Shown piece after piece: positions 52,954 to 60,271 of a stretch of DNA of 64,000 nucleotides. Under the pieces are notes generated by a model. It was not told where the DNA came from, ran no database searches, and worked only from the letters and a program-made list of their open reading frames with translations. The DNA is taken from positions 186,001 to 250,000 of the forward strand of contig NZ_JBIVFT010000001.1 in NCBI RefSeq assembly GCF_044748305.1. Reading direction: 5' to 3'. Source of the stretch: Arthrobacter_E sp044748305. GTDB taxonomy: Bacteria; Actinomycetota; Actinomycetes; Actinomycetales; Micrococcaceae. The translations under genes and the position numbers were made by a program. The stretch's first letter is position 1. Every line of letters starts with the position of its first letter.

Positions 52954-54029
52954 ACCGGACCGAACCACTCATCCTGGGAATCGAATCCTCGTGCGACGAA
53001 ACCGGTGTCGGCATCGTCCGTGGCGGCAAGCTCCTGAGCAACACCGTGTCCTCGTCCATGGACGAGCATGTCCGTTTCGGCGGGGTCATCCCGGAGATCG
53101 CCTCCCGGGCGCACCTGGAGGCGATCGTCCCAGCGCTTGAAGCGGCGTTGGAGGAGGCAGGCGTCACCCTCGATGAGGTGGACGGCATCGCCGTGACAGC
53201 GGGGCCGGGCCTTGCGGGAGCCCTCATGGTCGGAGTCAGTGCTGCGAAGGCGCTCTCGGTGGCCACCGGCAAGCCGCTCTTCGCCATCAACCACCTCGTG
53301 GCACATGTGGCCGTCGGGCTGCTGGCCGAGCAGGTCTTCGCCGACGGACTCCCGGAGAACCTGGGGGCGCTGCTCGTCTCCGGCGGGCACACCGAGGTGC
53401 TGCGCGTCCGCAGCATCCAGGAGGTGGAGCTGCTCGGCAGCACCATCGACGACGCCGCGGGTGAGGCTTATGACAAGGTGGCCCGTCTGCTGGGGCTGGG
53501 CTATCCGGGCGGACCGGTGATCGATCGGCTCGCGCACGAAGGCGATCGCAAGGCGATCCGCTTCCCGCGCGGCCTGACCCAGCCGAAGTACATGGGCACC
53601 GTAGAGGAACCCGGCCCGCACCGTTACGACTGGTCGTTCAGCGGCCTGAAGACCGCCGTCGCACGCTGTGTTGAACAGTTCGAAGCGCGCGATGAGGAGC
53701 CTCCGGTGGCCGATATCGCCGCGAGCTTCCAGGAGGCCGTGGTCGACGTGGTGACCGCCAAGGCCATGCTGGCCTGTAAGGAGCACGGCATCACGGAGCT
53801 GCTGCTGGGCGGGGGAGTGGCCGCGAATGTTCGGCTGCGCGAATTGACGGCGCAACGGTGCGCTTCGGCCGGCATCAGACTGCATGTGCCGCCCATAAAC
53901 CTGTGCACGGACAACGGCGCCATGGTCGCGGCACTCGCGTCCCGGCTGGTCATGGACGGCGCCGAGCCGTCCAGTCTGGACTTCGCCCCGGACTCCTCGA
54001 TGCCGGTTTCCACGGTCCTGCTGCCCTAG
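52950..54029 (+). CDS. tsaD: tRNA N6-adenosine threonylcarbamoyltransferase
   Basis: 359 residues. ILGIESSCDETG, the iron-binding histidines in INHLVAHVAVG, SGGHTEVL and LGGGVAANVRLR identify TsaD, the catalytic subunit for t6A37. Its ATG overlaps the rimI stop. End of the operon, followed by a very long hairpin. Confidence 0.97.
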   Translation: MNRTEPLILGIESSCDETGVGIVRGGKLLSNTVSSSMDEHVRFGGVIPEIASRAHLEAIVPALEAALEEAGVTLDEVDGIAVTAGPGLAGALMVGVSAAKALSVATGKPLFAINHLVAHVAVGLLAEQVFADGLPENLGALLVSGGHTEVLRVRSIQEVELLGSTIDDAAGEAYDKVARLLGLGYPGGPVIDRLAHEGDRKAIRFPRGLTQPKYMGTVEEPGPHRYDWSFSGLKTAVARCVEQFEARDEEPPVADIAASFQEAVVDVVTAKAMLACKEHGITELLLGGGVAANVRLRELTAQRCASAGIRLHVPPINLCTDNGAMVAALASRLVMDGAEPSSLDFAPDSSMPVSTVLLP

Positions 54030-54036
54030 TCAACCA

Positions 54037-54111
54037 CCCTGCCCGCGAAGTAACAGTTCACGCCCCCAAAACACGATTTTGGGGGCGTGAACTGTTACTT
54101 CGCGGGCAGGG
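54037..54111. repeat. 35-bp perfect inverted repeat (long intergenic hairpin H6)
   Basis: Arms 54037-54071 and 54077-54111 are exact reverse complements over 35 bp with a 5-base loop (CACGA). It starts 8 bases after the tsaD stop and ends 5 bases before the stop of the convergent TfoX-like gene. Core CGCGAAGTAACAG, as in H2 and H7. Confidence 0.92.
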
Positions 54112-54115
54112 AGGG

Positions 54116-54448
54116 CTACTTGGGTGGCAGGGACTTCGCGAAGTCCACGCCCACGGCCACCCAACGCGCCAGTCCGGCGTCATCGGATGTCACTGCGTCG
54201 TCCACGCGTAGCCAGCCGTCCATCGCTTTGCCGCGCATCACCACGCGTTCCACGCCGGCTTCCTCGGTCAGTCTTCCGCTGTCGGACGGCTCGCAGCGGA
54301 GCATCATGCCGCCGTTCCCGCTTGCGCTCACGGCCATGTTGCCGCCCACCAGGAACGCGAGTCCGCCGAACATCTTTTTCTCGCTGACCCCAGGGGTGCC
54401 GCTCAGGGCGCCGCGCATGCGGGCGGCGAGCTCTTCGTCATATGCCAC
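54116..54448 (-). CDS. TfoX N-terminal-domain protein
   Basis: 110 residues from a GTG start. The TfoX_N pattern is visible: KKMFGGLAFLVGGNMAVSASG, MLRC and VRMGKAMDGWLRV-like VVMRGKAMDGWLRV. It lacks the C-terminal half of TfoX/Sxy competence regulators; stand-alone N-domains are widespread with no known role. It lies between two members of the same hairpin family. Confidence 0.85.
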   Translation of the reverse strand: MAYDEELAARMRGALSGTPGVSEKKMFGGLAFLVGGNMAVSASGNGGMMLRCEPSDSGRLTEEAGVERVVMRGKAMDGWLRVDDAVTSDDAGLARWVAVGVDFAKSLPPK

Positions 54449-54488
54449 GCGCTCATCGTCGCACCACGCCGTCAGCCCCGCAATGGCC

Positions 54489-54549
54489 CGCGAAGTTACA
54501 GCTGACGCCCCTAAAACCGAGTTTTAGGGGCGTCAGCTGTAACTTCGCG
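54489..54549. repeat. 29-bp perfect inverted repeat (long intergenic hairpin H7)
   Basis: Arms 54489-54517 and 54521-54549 are exact reverse complements over 29 bp with a 3-base loop. Core CGCGAAGTTACAG. Located between two minus-strand genes (GCS2 end and TfoX start). Confidence 0.92.
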
Positions 54550-54565
54550 CAAGAGGGTGAGGCGC

Positions 54566-55720
54566 TCAGGCGTCCGGGCCGCGGCGCATCTGCTGGACGA
54601 GATCGAGCACGACGGCGCGCAGCTCGCCGTCGTTGGCCTCTGCCACGCGGCGCTGGCGCTGGTAGCCGGCACCACGCTCGATGATGTGGTCCACGTGGGC
54701 CAGCTCCTCGGAGCAGCCGAGCTTGGCGGCCACCGGTTCAAGCCGGTTGAGGACGTTGTTGCGGAGGTGGTCGGTGATGAGGAGCTCATCACCCGCCTGG
54801 TTCAGGATGATGATCGCATCCATGCCGTACCGGGCCGCGCGCCACTTGTTCTCCTTGAGGAACCACCGGGACATGGTGGGGACGGCCCAGCCCTCGTCCA
54901 GCCGTTGGGAGGCCTCTTCCACCAGGCATTGGGTGAGAGCTGCGATGGCGCCCACCTCCTCCAGAGTCGCCAGGCCGTCGCACACCCGCATCTCGATGGT
55001 GCCGAGTGCCGGGACCGGTCGGATGTCCCAGCGGATCTCACTGCCCGCATCGATCACGCCGGTGGTGAACATGTCCTGGACGTAATCCTCGTACTGTCCC
55101 CAGGAGGAGAAACTGAACGGCAGCCCGGCGGTGGGCAGCTGCTGGAACATCAGGGCGCGTTGGGAGGCGTATCCGGTGTCCTCGCCGCCCCAGTACGGGC
55201 TTGAGGCGGACAGGGCCTGGAAGTGGGGCATGTAGTTCAGCAGGGCGTCCATGACGGGGAGCGCTTTGTTGCGGTGGTTCAGTCCGACGTGGACGTGCAC
55301 GCCATAGATCACCATCTGCCGGCCCCACCACTGGGTGCGGTCGATCAGCTTGGCGTAGCGTTCCTTGTCCGTGACCGGCTGGAGCTGGGGAGGGCTGAAG
55401 GGGTGACTGCCGGCGCTGAAGACCTCGACGCCCATGGGGTCCGTGACCTGACGGACGGCATCCAGAGAGCGCTGGAGATCTGCTTTGCCCTCGGCGACGG
55501 TGTGGTGCACGCCGGTGACCAGTTCCACGGTGTTGAGCAGGAGTTCCTGCTTGATGTGCGGATGTTCTTCGCCGTCCTGCAGCTCGGGGTGGTTGGCGGT
55601 CACATCGCTCAGGACCTCCTGAGCAACGGACTTGAGTTCGCCCGTGTGGGAGTCCACGAGCGCCAGCTCCCATTCGATGCCGAGCGTGGATTGCTCGGAG
55701 TGCGCGAAGTCGATCTGCAC
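54566..55720 (-). CDS. carboxylate-amine ligase, YbdK/GCS2 family (glutamate--cysteine-ligase-like)
   Basis: 384 residues from a GTG with AGGGGA six bases upstream. Family landmarks: LGIEWELALVD, IKQELLLNTVELVTGVH, VYGVHVHVGL (here IYGVHVHVG), SSPYWGGEDTGYASQRA and IEMRVCDGLAT. YbdK proteins have weak glutamate-cysteine ligase activity. In a mycothiol-producing organism the physiological role is not glutathione synthesis in any obvious way; the true substrate is open. Confidence 0.92.
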   Translation of the reverse strand: MQIDFAHSEQSTLGIEWELALVDSHTGELKSVAQEVLSDVTANHPELQDGEEHPHIKQELLLNTVELVTGVHHTVAEGKADLQRSLDAVRQVTDPMGVEVFSAGSHPFSPPQLQPVTDKERYAKLIDRTQWWGRQMVIYGVHVHVGLNHRNKALPVMDALLNYMPHFQALSASSPYWGGEDTGYASQRALMFQQLPTAGLPFSFSSWGQYEDYVQDMFTTGVIDAGSEIRWDIRPVPALGTIEMRVCDGLATLEEVGAIAALTQCLVEEASQRLDEGWAVPTMSRWFLKENKWRAARYGMDAIIILNQAGDELLITDHLRNNVLNRLEPVAAKLGCSEELAHVDHIIERGAGYQRQRRVAEANDGELRAVVLDLVQQMRRGPDA

Positions 55721-55858
55721 CTAGGTCCCCTCTTCCGTGATCGGCGTCCTCGCGTGGCCGTCCGGAGACCATGCCGATGCTTGCACAAGTTTAGGGCAGG
55801 AGCGCCGTCCTTCGAGGGGAGGGGCCGGACGGTGACGTAACAGAGCAATCACCTCAGA

Positions 55859-55888
55859 TTGATAATGAGAATCATTCTCATGTAGTCT
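55859..55888 (+). promoter_or_regulatory. Zur box within a leaderless promoter
   Basis: TGAGAATCATTCTCA (55866-55880) is a perfect 15-bp palindrome of the Zur type seen in actinobacteria (TGAnAATnATTnTCA). It lies exactly between a -35 TTGATA (55859-55864) and a -10 TAGTCT (55883-55888), spaced by 18 bases. The ATG at 55895 follows after 6 bases. Zinc-loaded Zur would block the polymerase. Confidence 0.8.
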
Positions 55889-55894
55889 CGAATC

Positions 55895-57004
55895 ATGCAT
55901 CTTTCCCTCGTGAGTTCCCTGGACAGTCAATGCCGTGCGGCTGCGACCGCGATGGTGGGACAAGGACACCGCGATTCGGTGCTTGTGCTCCACGACCTGT
56001 TGCCGGACGGGAGCGTGCTGCGTCGCATCCACTTCCGAGGACGCCTCATTGAGCGGCAGGAAAGGCGGTTGGAGCACGGATGCCTTTCCTGCACCGTGCG
56101 CCTGGATGTGATTCCGACGGTCCGGGAGTTCCTGCGGGCGGGCTGTCCGCATCTGACTCTCGGGCTGCCGCCCGGGGTGGCGGCCGCCCAGGTTCTGGAA
56201 GAGCTGGGGCTCGGTGGCCTGGAAGGACTCCGGGTGGACAACCTTCTGGTGGCGGTGGACCCCCTGGAGCTCGAAGAGCAGATCTGGGACGCTCGCACCT
56301 TGTATGAGGCGGGATTCACCGCGCTGCGAGGGGACGACCGGATCGGTGGCGAGTTCCTGGTGGGGGAGTTCGCCCTGAGTGACACGGTCCTTGCCGTGCC
56401 GGGCATGTCCTCGCTGCTCTCCGAGCCGGATGATGAGCGGTCCCCGAAGCGCGAGCCCTGGATGCAAGGTGTCCGCCTTCTGGGGCATCTGGCGCCGCAT
56501 GCCACGGTCCTTGAACCCGAGGACGACTTCCTTCCCGGATGCCATGACCACCGCGAGGCGTTCTCGCGCAGCAGGCCCGGCTCCGTGCGAGTCCCGGTTC
56601 TTGACGACCCGGGCGACTTCCGCACCGTTCTGCACCGGCTCGACCGGCCCCTTCATCCGGTGCGGTTCCACGAGTCCCTGCCGCTGATGGCCCAGGGCGT
56701 GCATTGGCTCCGCGGAAATCTCCGGATCGCCGGCGCAGGCGCGGAGCCGGTCGCCCTCCAAGGTGTCGGGCCGCGGGTCTGGATGGAACCCGCCCAGGCC
56801 GCCCCGCCGGCGGCTCTTCTGGCCGGAGCCGCTGACCGGTCCGGGGTGGTCGCGGTGACCGGCCGCGCCGAGGACGTGGACCAGGCGGAACTGACGCGTC
56901 TTCTGGACCATTGCAGCCTCCGGGACGACGAACTGCGCCTGGACCACTCCCGGTTCCCGGACACGTTCGGACTTGCCGGACCGTTTTCAACCAACAGCGA
57001 ATGA
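55895..57004 (+). CDS. COG0523/CobW-family protein lacking the P-loop (zinc-stress associated)
   Basis: 369 residues. It keeps the metal motif of COG0523 proteins as HGCLSCTVR (C63, C66) and the C-terminal CobW-like part (RPLHPVRFHE, then KG-type LWLA-like segments), but the N-terminal strand reads LSLVSSLDSQCRAAA where a GxxGxGKT P-loop is expected, so GTP binding is doubtful. The same P-loop-less type sits beside zinc-free ribosomal protein genes in mycobacteria (Rv0106, from memory). Under a Zur box and 16 bases before the zinc-free L36, it likely helps growth under zinc limitation. Confidence 0.8.
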   Translation: MHLSLVSSLDSQCRAAATAMVGQGHRDSVLVLHDLLPDGSVLRRIHFRGRLIERQERRLEHGCLSCTVRLDVIPTVREFLRAGCPHLTLGLPPGVAAAQVLEELGLGGLEGLRVDNLLVAVDPLELEEQIWDARTLYEAGFTALRGDDRIGGEFLVGEFALSDTVLAVPGMSSLLSEPDDERSPKREPWMQGVRLLGHLAPHATVLEPEDDFLPGCHDHREAFSRSRPGSVRVPVLDDPGDFRTVLHRLDRPLHPVRFHESLPLMAQGVHWLRGNLRIAGAGAEPVALQGVGPRVWMEPAQAAPPAALLAGAADRSGVVAVTGRAEDVDQAELTRLLDHCSLRDDELRLDHSRFPDTFGLAGPFSTNSE

Positions 57005-57020
57005 CCCTCGAAGGAGAATC

Positions 57021-57143
57021 ATGAAAGTCCGTAACTCCCTGCGTGCCCTGAAGAAGATCCCCGGTGCCCAAGTCGTCCGGCGCCGCGGACGGGTCTTCGT
57101 GATCAACAAGAAGAACCCTCGTTTCAAGGCGCGCCAGGGCTGA
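57021..57143 (+). CDS. rpmJ2: 50S ribosomal protein L36, zinc-independent paralogue
   Basis: 40 residues (MKVRNSLRALKKIPGAQ...). It has no cysteine at all, unlike the copy at 27635, and ends KNPRFKARQG like YkgO-type L36. AAGGAGAA precedes the ATG. Cotranscribed with the COG0523 gene behind the Zur box. It would replace the zinc-binding L36 when zinc is scarce and so free zinc. Confidence 0.94.
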   Translation: MKVRNSLRALKKIPGAQVVRRRGRVFVINKKNPRFKARQG

Positions 57144-57152
57144 TCGTTCCCT

Positions 57153-57190
57153 GCATCCCGTCCGGCCCGAGTGGAGTCCGGTCGGGATGC
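57153..57190 (+). terminator. terminator after the zinc-free L36 gene
   Basis: GCATCCCG (57153-57160) pairs with CGGGATGC (57183-57190); CCGG/CCGG pairing inside extends it. It ends 8 bases before the -10 of the next gene. Confidence 0.65.
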
Positions 57191-57210
57191 GGTGCCGTTT
57201 AATGGTGGTC

Positions 57211-58041
57211 ATGGCCATCTTGAACAAGGACATGACCCTTTGCATCTCTCTCGCGGCGCGGCCCAGCAACATCGGCACGCGCTTTCACAATTACCTCTAC
57301 GAGAAGCTCGGGCTGAACTTCGTCTACAAGGCGTTCGCGCCCGCCGATCTGGCAGCGGCGGTCCAGGGCATCCGCGGCCTCCCGATCCGTGGCGCCGCCG
57401 TCTCGATGCCATACAAGGAGGCCGTGATCCCCTTGGTGGACCGCCTTGCGCCTTCTGCCGCCGCCATCGACTCGGTGAACACGATCGTCAACGACGATGG
57501 TGTCCTCACGGCCTACAACACCGACTATCAGGCAGTTGAGCGGCTTCTCGCCGAGCACGAGGTGCCCACCGGACTGTCCGTCATGCTGCGGGGCTCTGGT
57601 GGCATGGCCAAGGCCGTGGCCGCTGCCTTCCGCGACGCCGGGTTCCGTGATGTCACGCTCGTGGCGCGGAACGAGGAGAAGGGGCGTGCGCTCGCGGAGC
57701 TGTACGGTTTCGCCTGGCAGGCGGACGACGACGGCGGGCGCACTGCCTCGGGCGCTCCGGCGCAGGTGCTCGTGAACGTCACACCGCTCGGCATGCGGGG
57801 CGCCGATGAAGCCGCTCTGGCTTTTCCGCAGGTGGCGATCGAGGCGGCGGAACTCGTGTTCGACGTCGTCGCCATGCCTGCTGAGACCCCGCTCCTGGCG
57901 GCGGCCCGGGCTGCGGGAAAGGCTGTGATCACCGGTGCGGAAGTGGCTTCGATTCAGGCCGAGGAGCAGTTCGTGCTGTACACCGGTGTCCGGCCGGATC
58001 CGGAAACGGTCCGTGAAGCCGCGGAGTTCTCCCGCCAGTAG
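57211..58041 (+). CDS. shikimate dehydrogenase-like protein (SDHL, HI0607 type)
   Basis: 276 residues from ATG 57211, preferred over upstream codons because TTTAAT (57198-57203) lies 7 bases before it. Catalytic Lys and Asp are K69 (MPYKE) and D105 (AYNTD); NADP loop GSGGMAKA starts at G128. The N-terminal substrate loop reads RPSNIGTRFHN instead of the SxSP of AroE, exactly the pattern of the H. influenzae HI0607 SDHL group, which acts very poorly on shikimate and whose real substrate is unknown. Not expected to be the main AroE. Confidence 0.82.
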   Translation: MAILNKDMTLCISLAARPSNIGTRFHNYLYEKLGLNFVYKAFAPADLAAAVQGIRGLPIRGAAVSMPYKEAVIPLVDRLAPSAAAIDSVNTIVNDDGVLTAYNTDYQAVERLLAEHEVPTGLSVMLRGSGGMAKAVAAAFRDAGFRDVTLVARNEEKGRALAELYGFAWQADDDGGRTASGAPAQVLVNVTPLGMRGADEAALAFPQVAIEAAELVFDVVAMPAETPLLAAARAAGKAVITGAEVASIQAEEQFVLYTGVRPDPETVREAAEFSRQ

Positions 58042-58089
58042 CTCTGAGCCCGTCCGCTGGGACAGGCTGTTTTGTCATGTCCGGAACCC

Positions 58090-58149
58090 TTGGCGCGGTA
58101 TTGCTAAACCGTTATAGTTCCTGGCAGCGGTGCACCGTGGCACCGCCAG
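58090..58149 (+). promoter_or_regulatory. promoter and inverted repeat before the endoglycosidase gene
   Basis: TTGGCG (58090-58095) and TATAGT (58113-58118) are spaced by 17 bases. Just downstream, CTGG...CGGTG pairs with CACCG CCAG (58121-58149), overlapping the expected RNA start. The repeat may be a repressor site or a 5' stabilising hairpin. Confidence 0.65.
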
Positions 58150-58171
58150 TGACTTGAAGGGCGGTATCTGA

Positions 58172-60271
58172 ATGTCCAATTCCAGCGCGACCAGCAGGCG
58201 AACCTTCCTCACCGTGGGCGGAGCGGGGCTGGCAGGATTGCTCGGCCTCCCGGCGGCGCCCCCGGCCTCGGCGGCTCCGGCCTCCGCAGCGGCAGGCATG
58301 GCCCCCTCGGCTGCACCCGCACATCCGGTGCCGGGGAGCGGCGGCATACCCGCAGGCCCATCCACCTTCGGATGGAATCCCCAGGACCTGCTCGACTTCG
58401 ACCCCGCCACCACCCCCTGGGGCCGGCAATTGCGTTGCCTCATCCCCCGGGCCCCGCGCATCGCCCCGTTCGCACCGACCCAGGCGCACCCCGATCTGGA
58501 TCCTGCCGTGCAGCTGTCAACCCTCACGATCGATGACGCGGGTTCCATTTACGAAGCCCGCAACCAGGCCATCGGCCAGGAACCCTACGTCTACACGCAG
58601 CGCTACTGGCCGTACATCGACATCTGGGGCACCTGGCATGGTCAAGTCCTCGCCTCGGTACCCGATGACGTGGTGAAGAATCCCGCCGCCCCGCATCGGG
58701 ATTACGGTGTCATCGACATCCCCAATCCGGGCTGGACCGAAGCCGCGCACAAGAACGGAGCCCGAGCCATCGGCGGATGGTTCTGGCCGCGGAGCACGAC
58801 GGCGTTCGACGCCTTCCTCGTCCAGCGGGCGGACGGCAGTTTCCCGGTAGGCGACAAGATCGTGGAACTGAAGAAGTACTTCGGCTTCGACGGCCTCTTC
58901 ATCAACCAAGAGGCATCCATCACCAAAGCCCAGGTGACCAGACTCTTCGCGCTGTTCCGGTACATCAAGTCCCTCGACGGGGACTTCTATCTGCAGTATT
59001 ACGATGCCGTGCTCCCGGACAGCGGGGTGCTGGACTACCAGAACGAACTCAACGCCCGGAACCTGCCCTCGCTCGGATCGCCTGAGGACCGTGCGGTCGA
59101 TTCGATCTTCATCAACTACGACTGGCCCCGCGTCGACCCGGGACTGGTGAACAGTGCCGCCGCGGTGAGGGAGGCTGGATTCGATCCCCGGCAGGTCGGT
59201 TTCGCAGGTGTCGAACATCAGAAGGGCGGGTTCCGTCCGATGGAGTGCTTCGGTGATCTGGCAGCGCCGGGCAAGCCTGGCCCGATGTCGGTCGCCCTCT
59301 TCGTGGACACCGAATTCTGGCTGGACGCGGCACGCCGTGGTGAGGTCCACGACCCTCAGGGCCGGGCTCAGTACCGCGACTTGGAGCGGAAATTCTGGTC
59401 CGGGCCGAAAGGCAACCCCGCTGAATCGGGACGACTGGATGCCAGGAAACCTCCCTACCGCAGCGACGTACTGAACTATCGGCAGTGGGACGGGATCGCG
59501 CATTCCGTGGTGGAGCGGTCACCCTACGGAGCGCTGCCGATCGTCCACAGCTTCAACGTGGGTGTCGGGTCATCGTTCAGCATCGAGGGGCGGACGGTGA
59601 GTACCCGCGGGTGGAACAACCAGGGGGTGGCCGATGCCGCACTCAGCTGGCAGTACTGGACCGAAGGGGAGCTGACGGTGTCTCTGGACGAGACGGCCTC
59701 CTACGACAGCGGTCACAGCCTCGCGGTTTCGGGGGCCGGAGTGCTGCACCTCTTCAAGACGGAGCTGCGGCAGAGCCGTGCGATTCAGGTGGACGTGATC
59801 GGCAGTCCGGGCCTGGCGCTTGAGCTGGGCGTCACCCGGCGATCCAGCCCTGGACGGATTCAGTGGCGGACGCTGAAGCAGGAGGCCGGGACCGCTCCAG
59901 GCTGGACGGCTTACCGGGGTGCGATTCCGGCGGACCGCGACGTCGTCGCGCGGCTCTCGCTGCGGATCCGGGGCGCCGGGCGACTCGGGCGGCTGTCCTT
60001 CCGTGAGGCGGGCTCCGTGCCGGCCCCGGCCGCGGTGACGGGGTTCTCCGCCCGTCGCCCGGGGACGGCGTCGGACGTAGAGTTCACGTGGACCGCGAGT
60101 TCTGGGGCCTTCGCCTATGACGTCTTCCAAGGCGGGCTCTGGCTGGGGAGGACCCACCGGGACGCCTTCTTCTCCGAAGGTGTGGACCCGAACGCCGGGA
60201 GGACGTTCACCGTCGTCCCGATCTCTTCTGCGGGTGTCCGCGGGGCGGCCGCCGTCGCCGTCCTCGCTTAG
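58172..60271 (+). CDS. secreted endo-beta-N-acetylglucosaminidase, GH85
   Basis: 699 residues. Tat signal (TSRRTFLTVGGAGLAGLLG, twin Arg 9-10) with an Ala-rich cleavage region. The GH85 barrel follows; the catalytic pair is N245 and E247 in GLFINQEAS, equivalent to N171/E173 of Arthrobacter Endo-A, with supporting FINYDWP. C-terminal beta-sandwich and a fibronectin-like end (~620-699). It cuts the chitobiose core of N-glycans on glycoproteins outside the cell. Good promoter upstream. Its stop overlaps the convergent methyltransferase stop by four bases. Confidence 0.9.
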   Translation: MSNSSATSRRTFLTVGGAGLAGLLGLPAAPPASAAPASAAAGMAPSAAPAHPVPGSGGIPAGPSTFGWNPQDLLDFDPATTPWGRQLRCLIPRAPRIAPFAPTQAHPDLDPAVQLSTLTIDDAGSIYEARNQAIGQEPYVYTQRYWPYIDIWGTWHGQVLASVPDDVVKNPAAPHRDYGVIDIPNPGWTEAAHKNGARAIGGWFWPRSTTAFDAFLVQRADGSFPVGDKIVELKKYFGFDGLFINQEASITKAQVTRLFALFRYIKSLDGDFYLQYYDAVLPDSGVLDYQNELNARNLPSLGSPEDRAVDSIFINYDWPRVDPGLVNSAAAVREAGFDPRQVGFAGVEHQKGGFRPMECFGDLAAPGKPGPMSVALFVDTEFWLDAARRGEVHDPQGRAQYRDLERKFWSGPKGNPAESGRLDARKPPYRSDVLNYRQWDGIAHSVVERSPYGALPIVHSFNVGVGSSFSIEGRTVSTRGWNNQGVADAALSWQYWTEGELTVSLDETASYDSGHSLAVSGAGVLHLFKTELRQSRAIQVDVIGSPGLALELGVTRRSSPGRIQWRTLKQEAGTAPGWTAYRGAIPADRDVVARLSLRIRGAGRLGRLSFREAGSVPAPAAVTGFSARRPGTASDVEFTWTASSGAFAYDVFQGGLWLGRTHRDAFFSEGVDPNAGRTFTVVPISSAGVRGAAAVAVLA

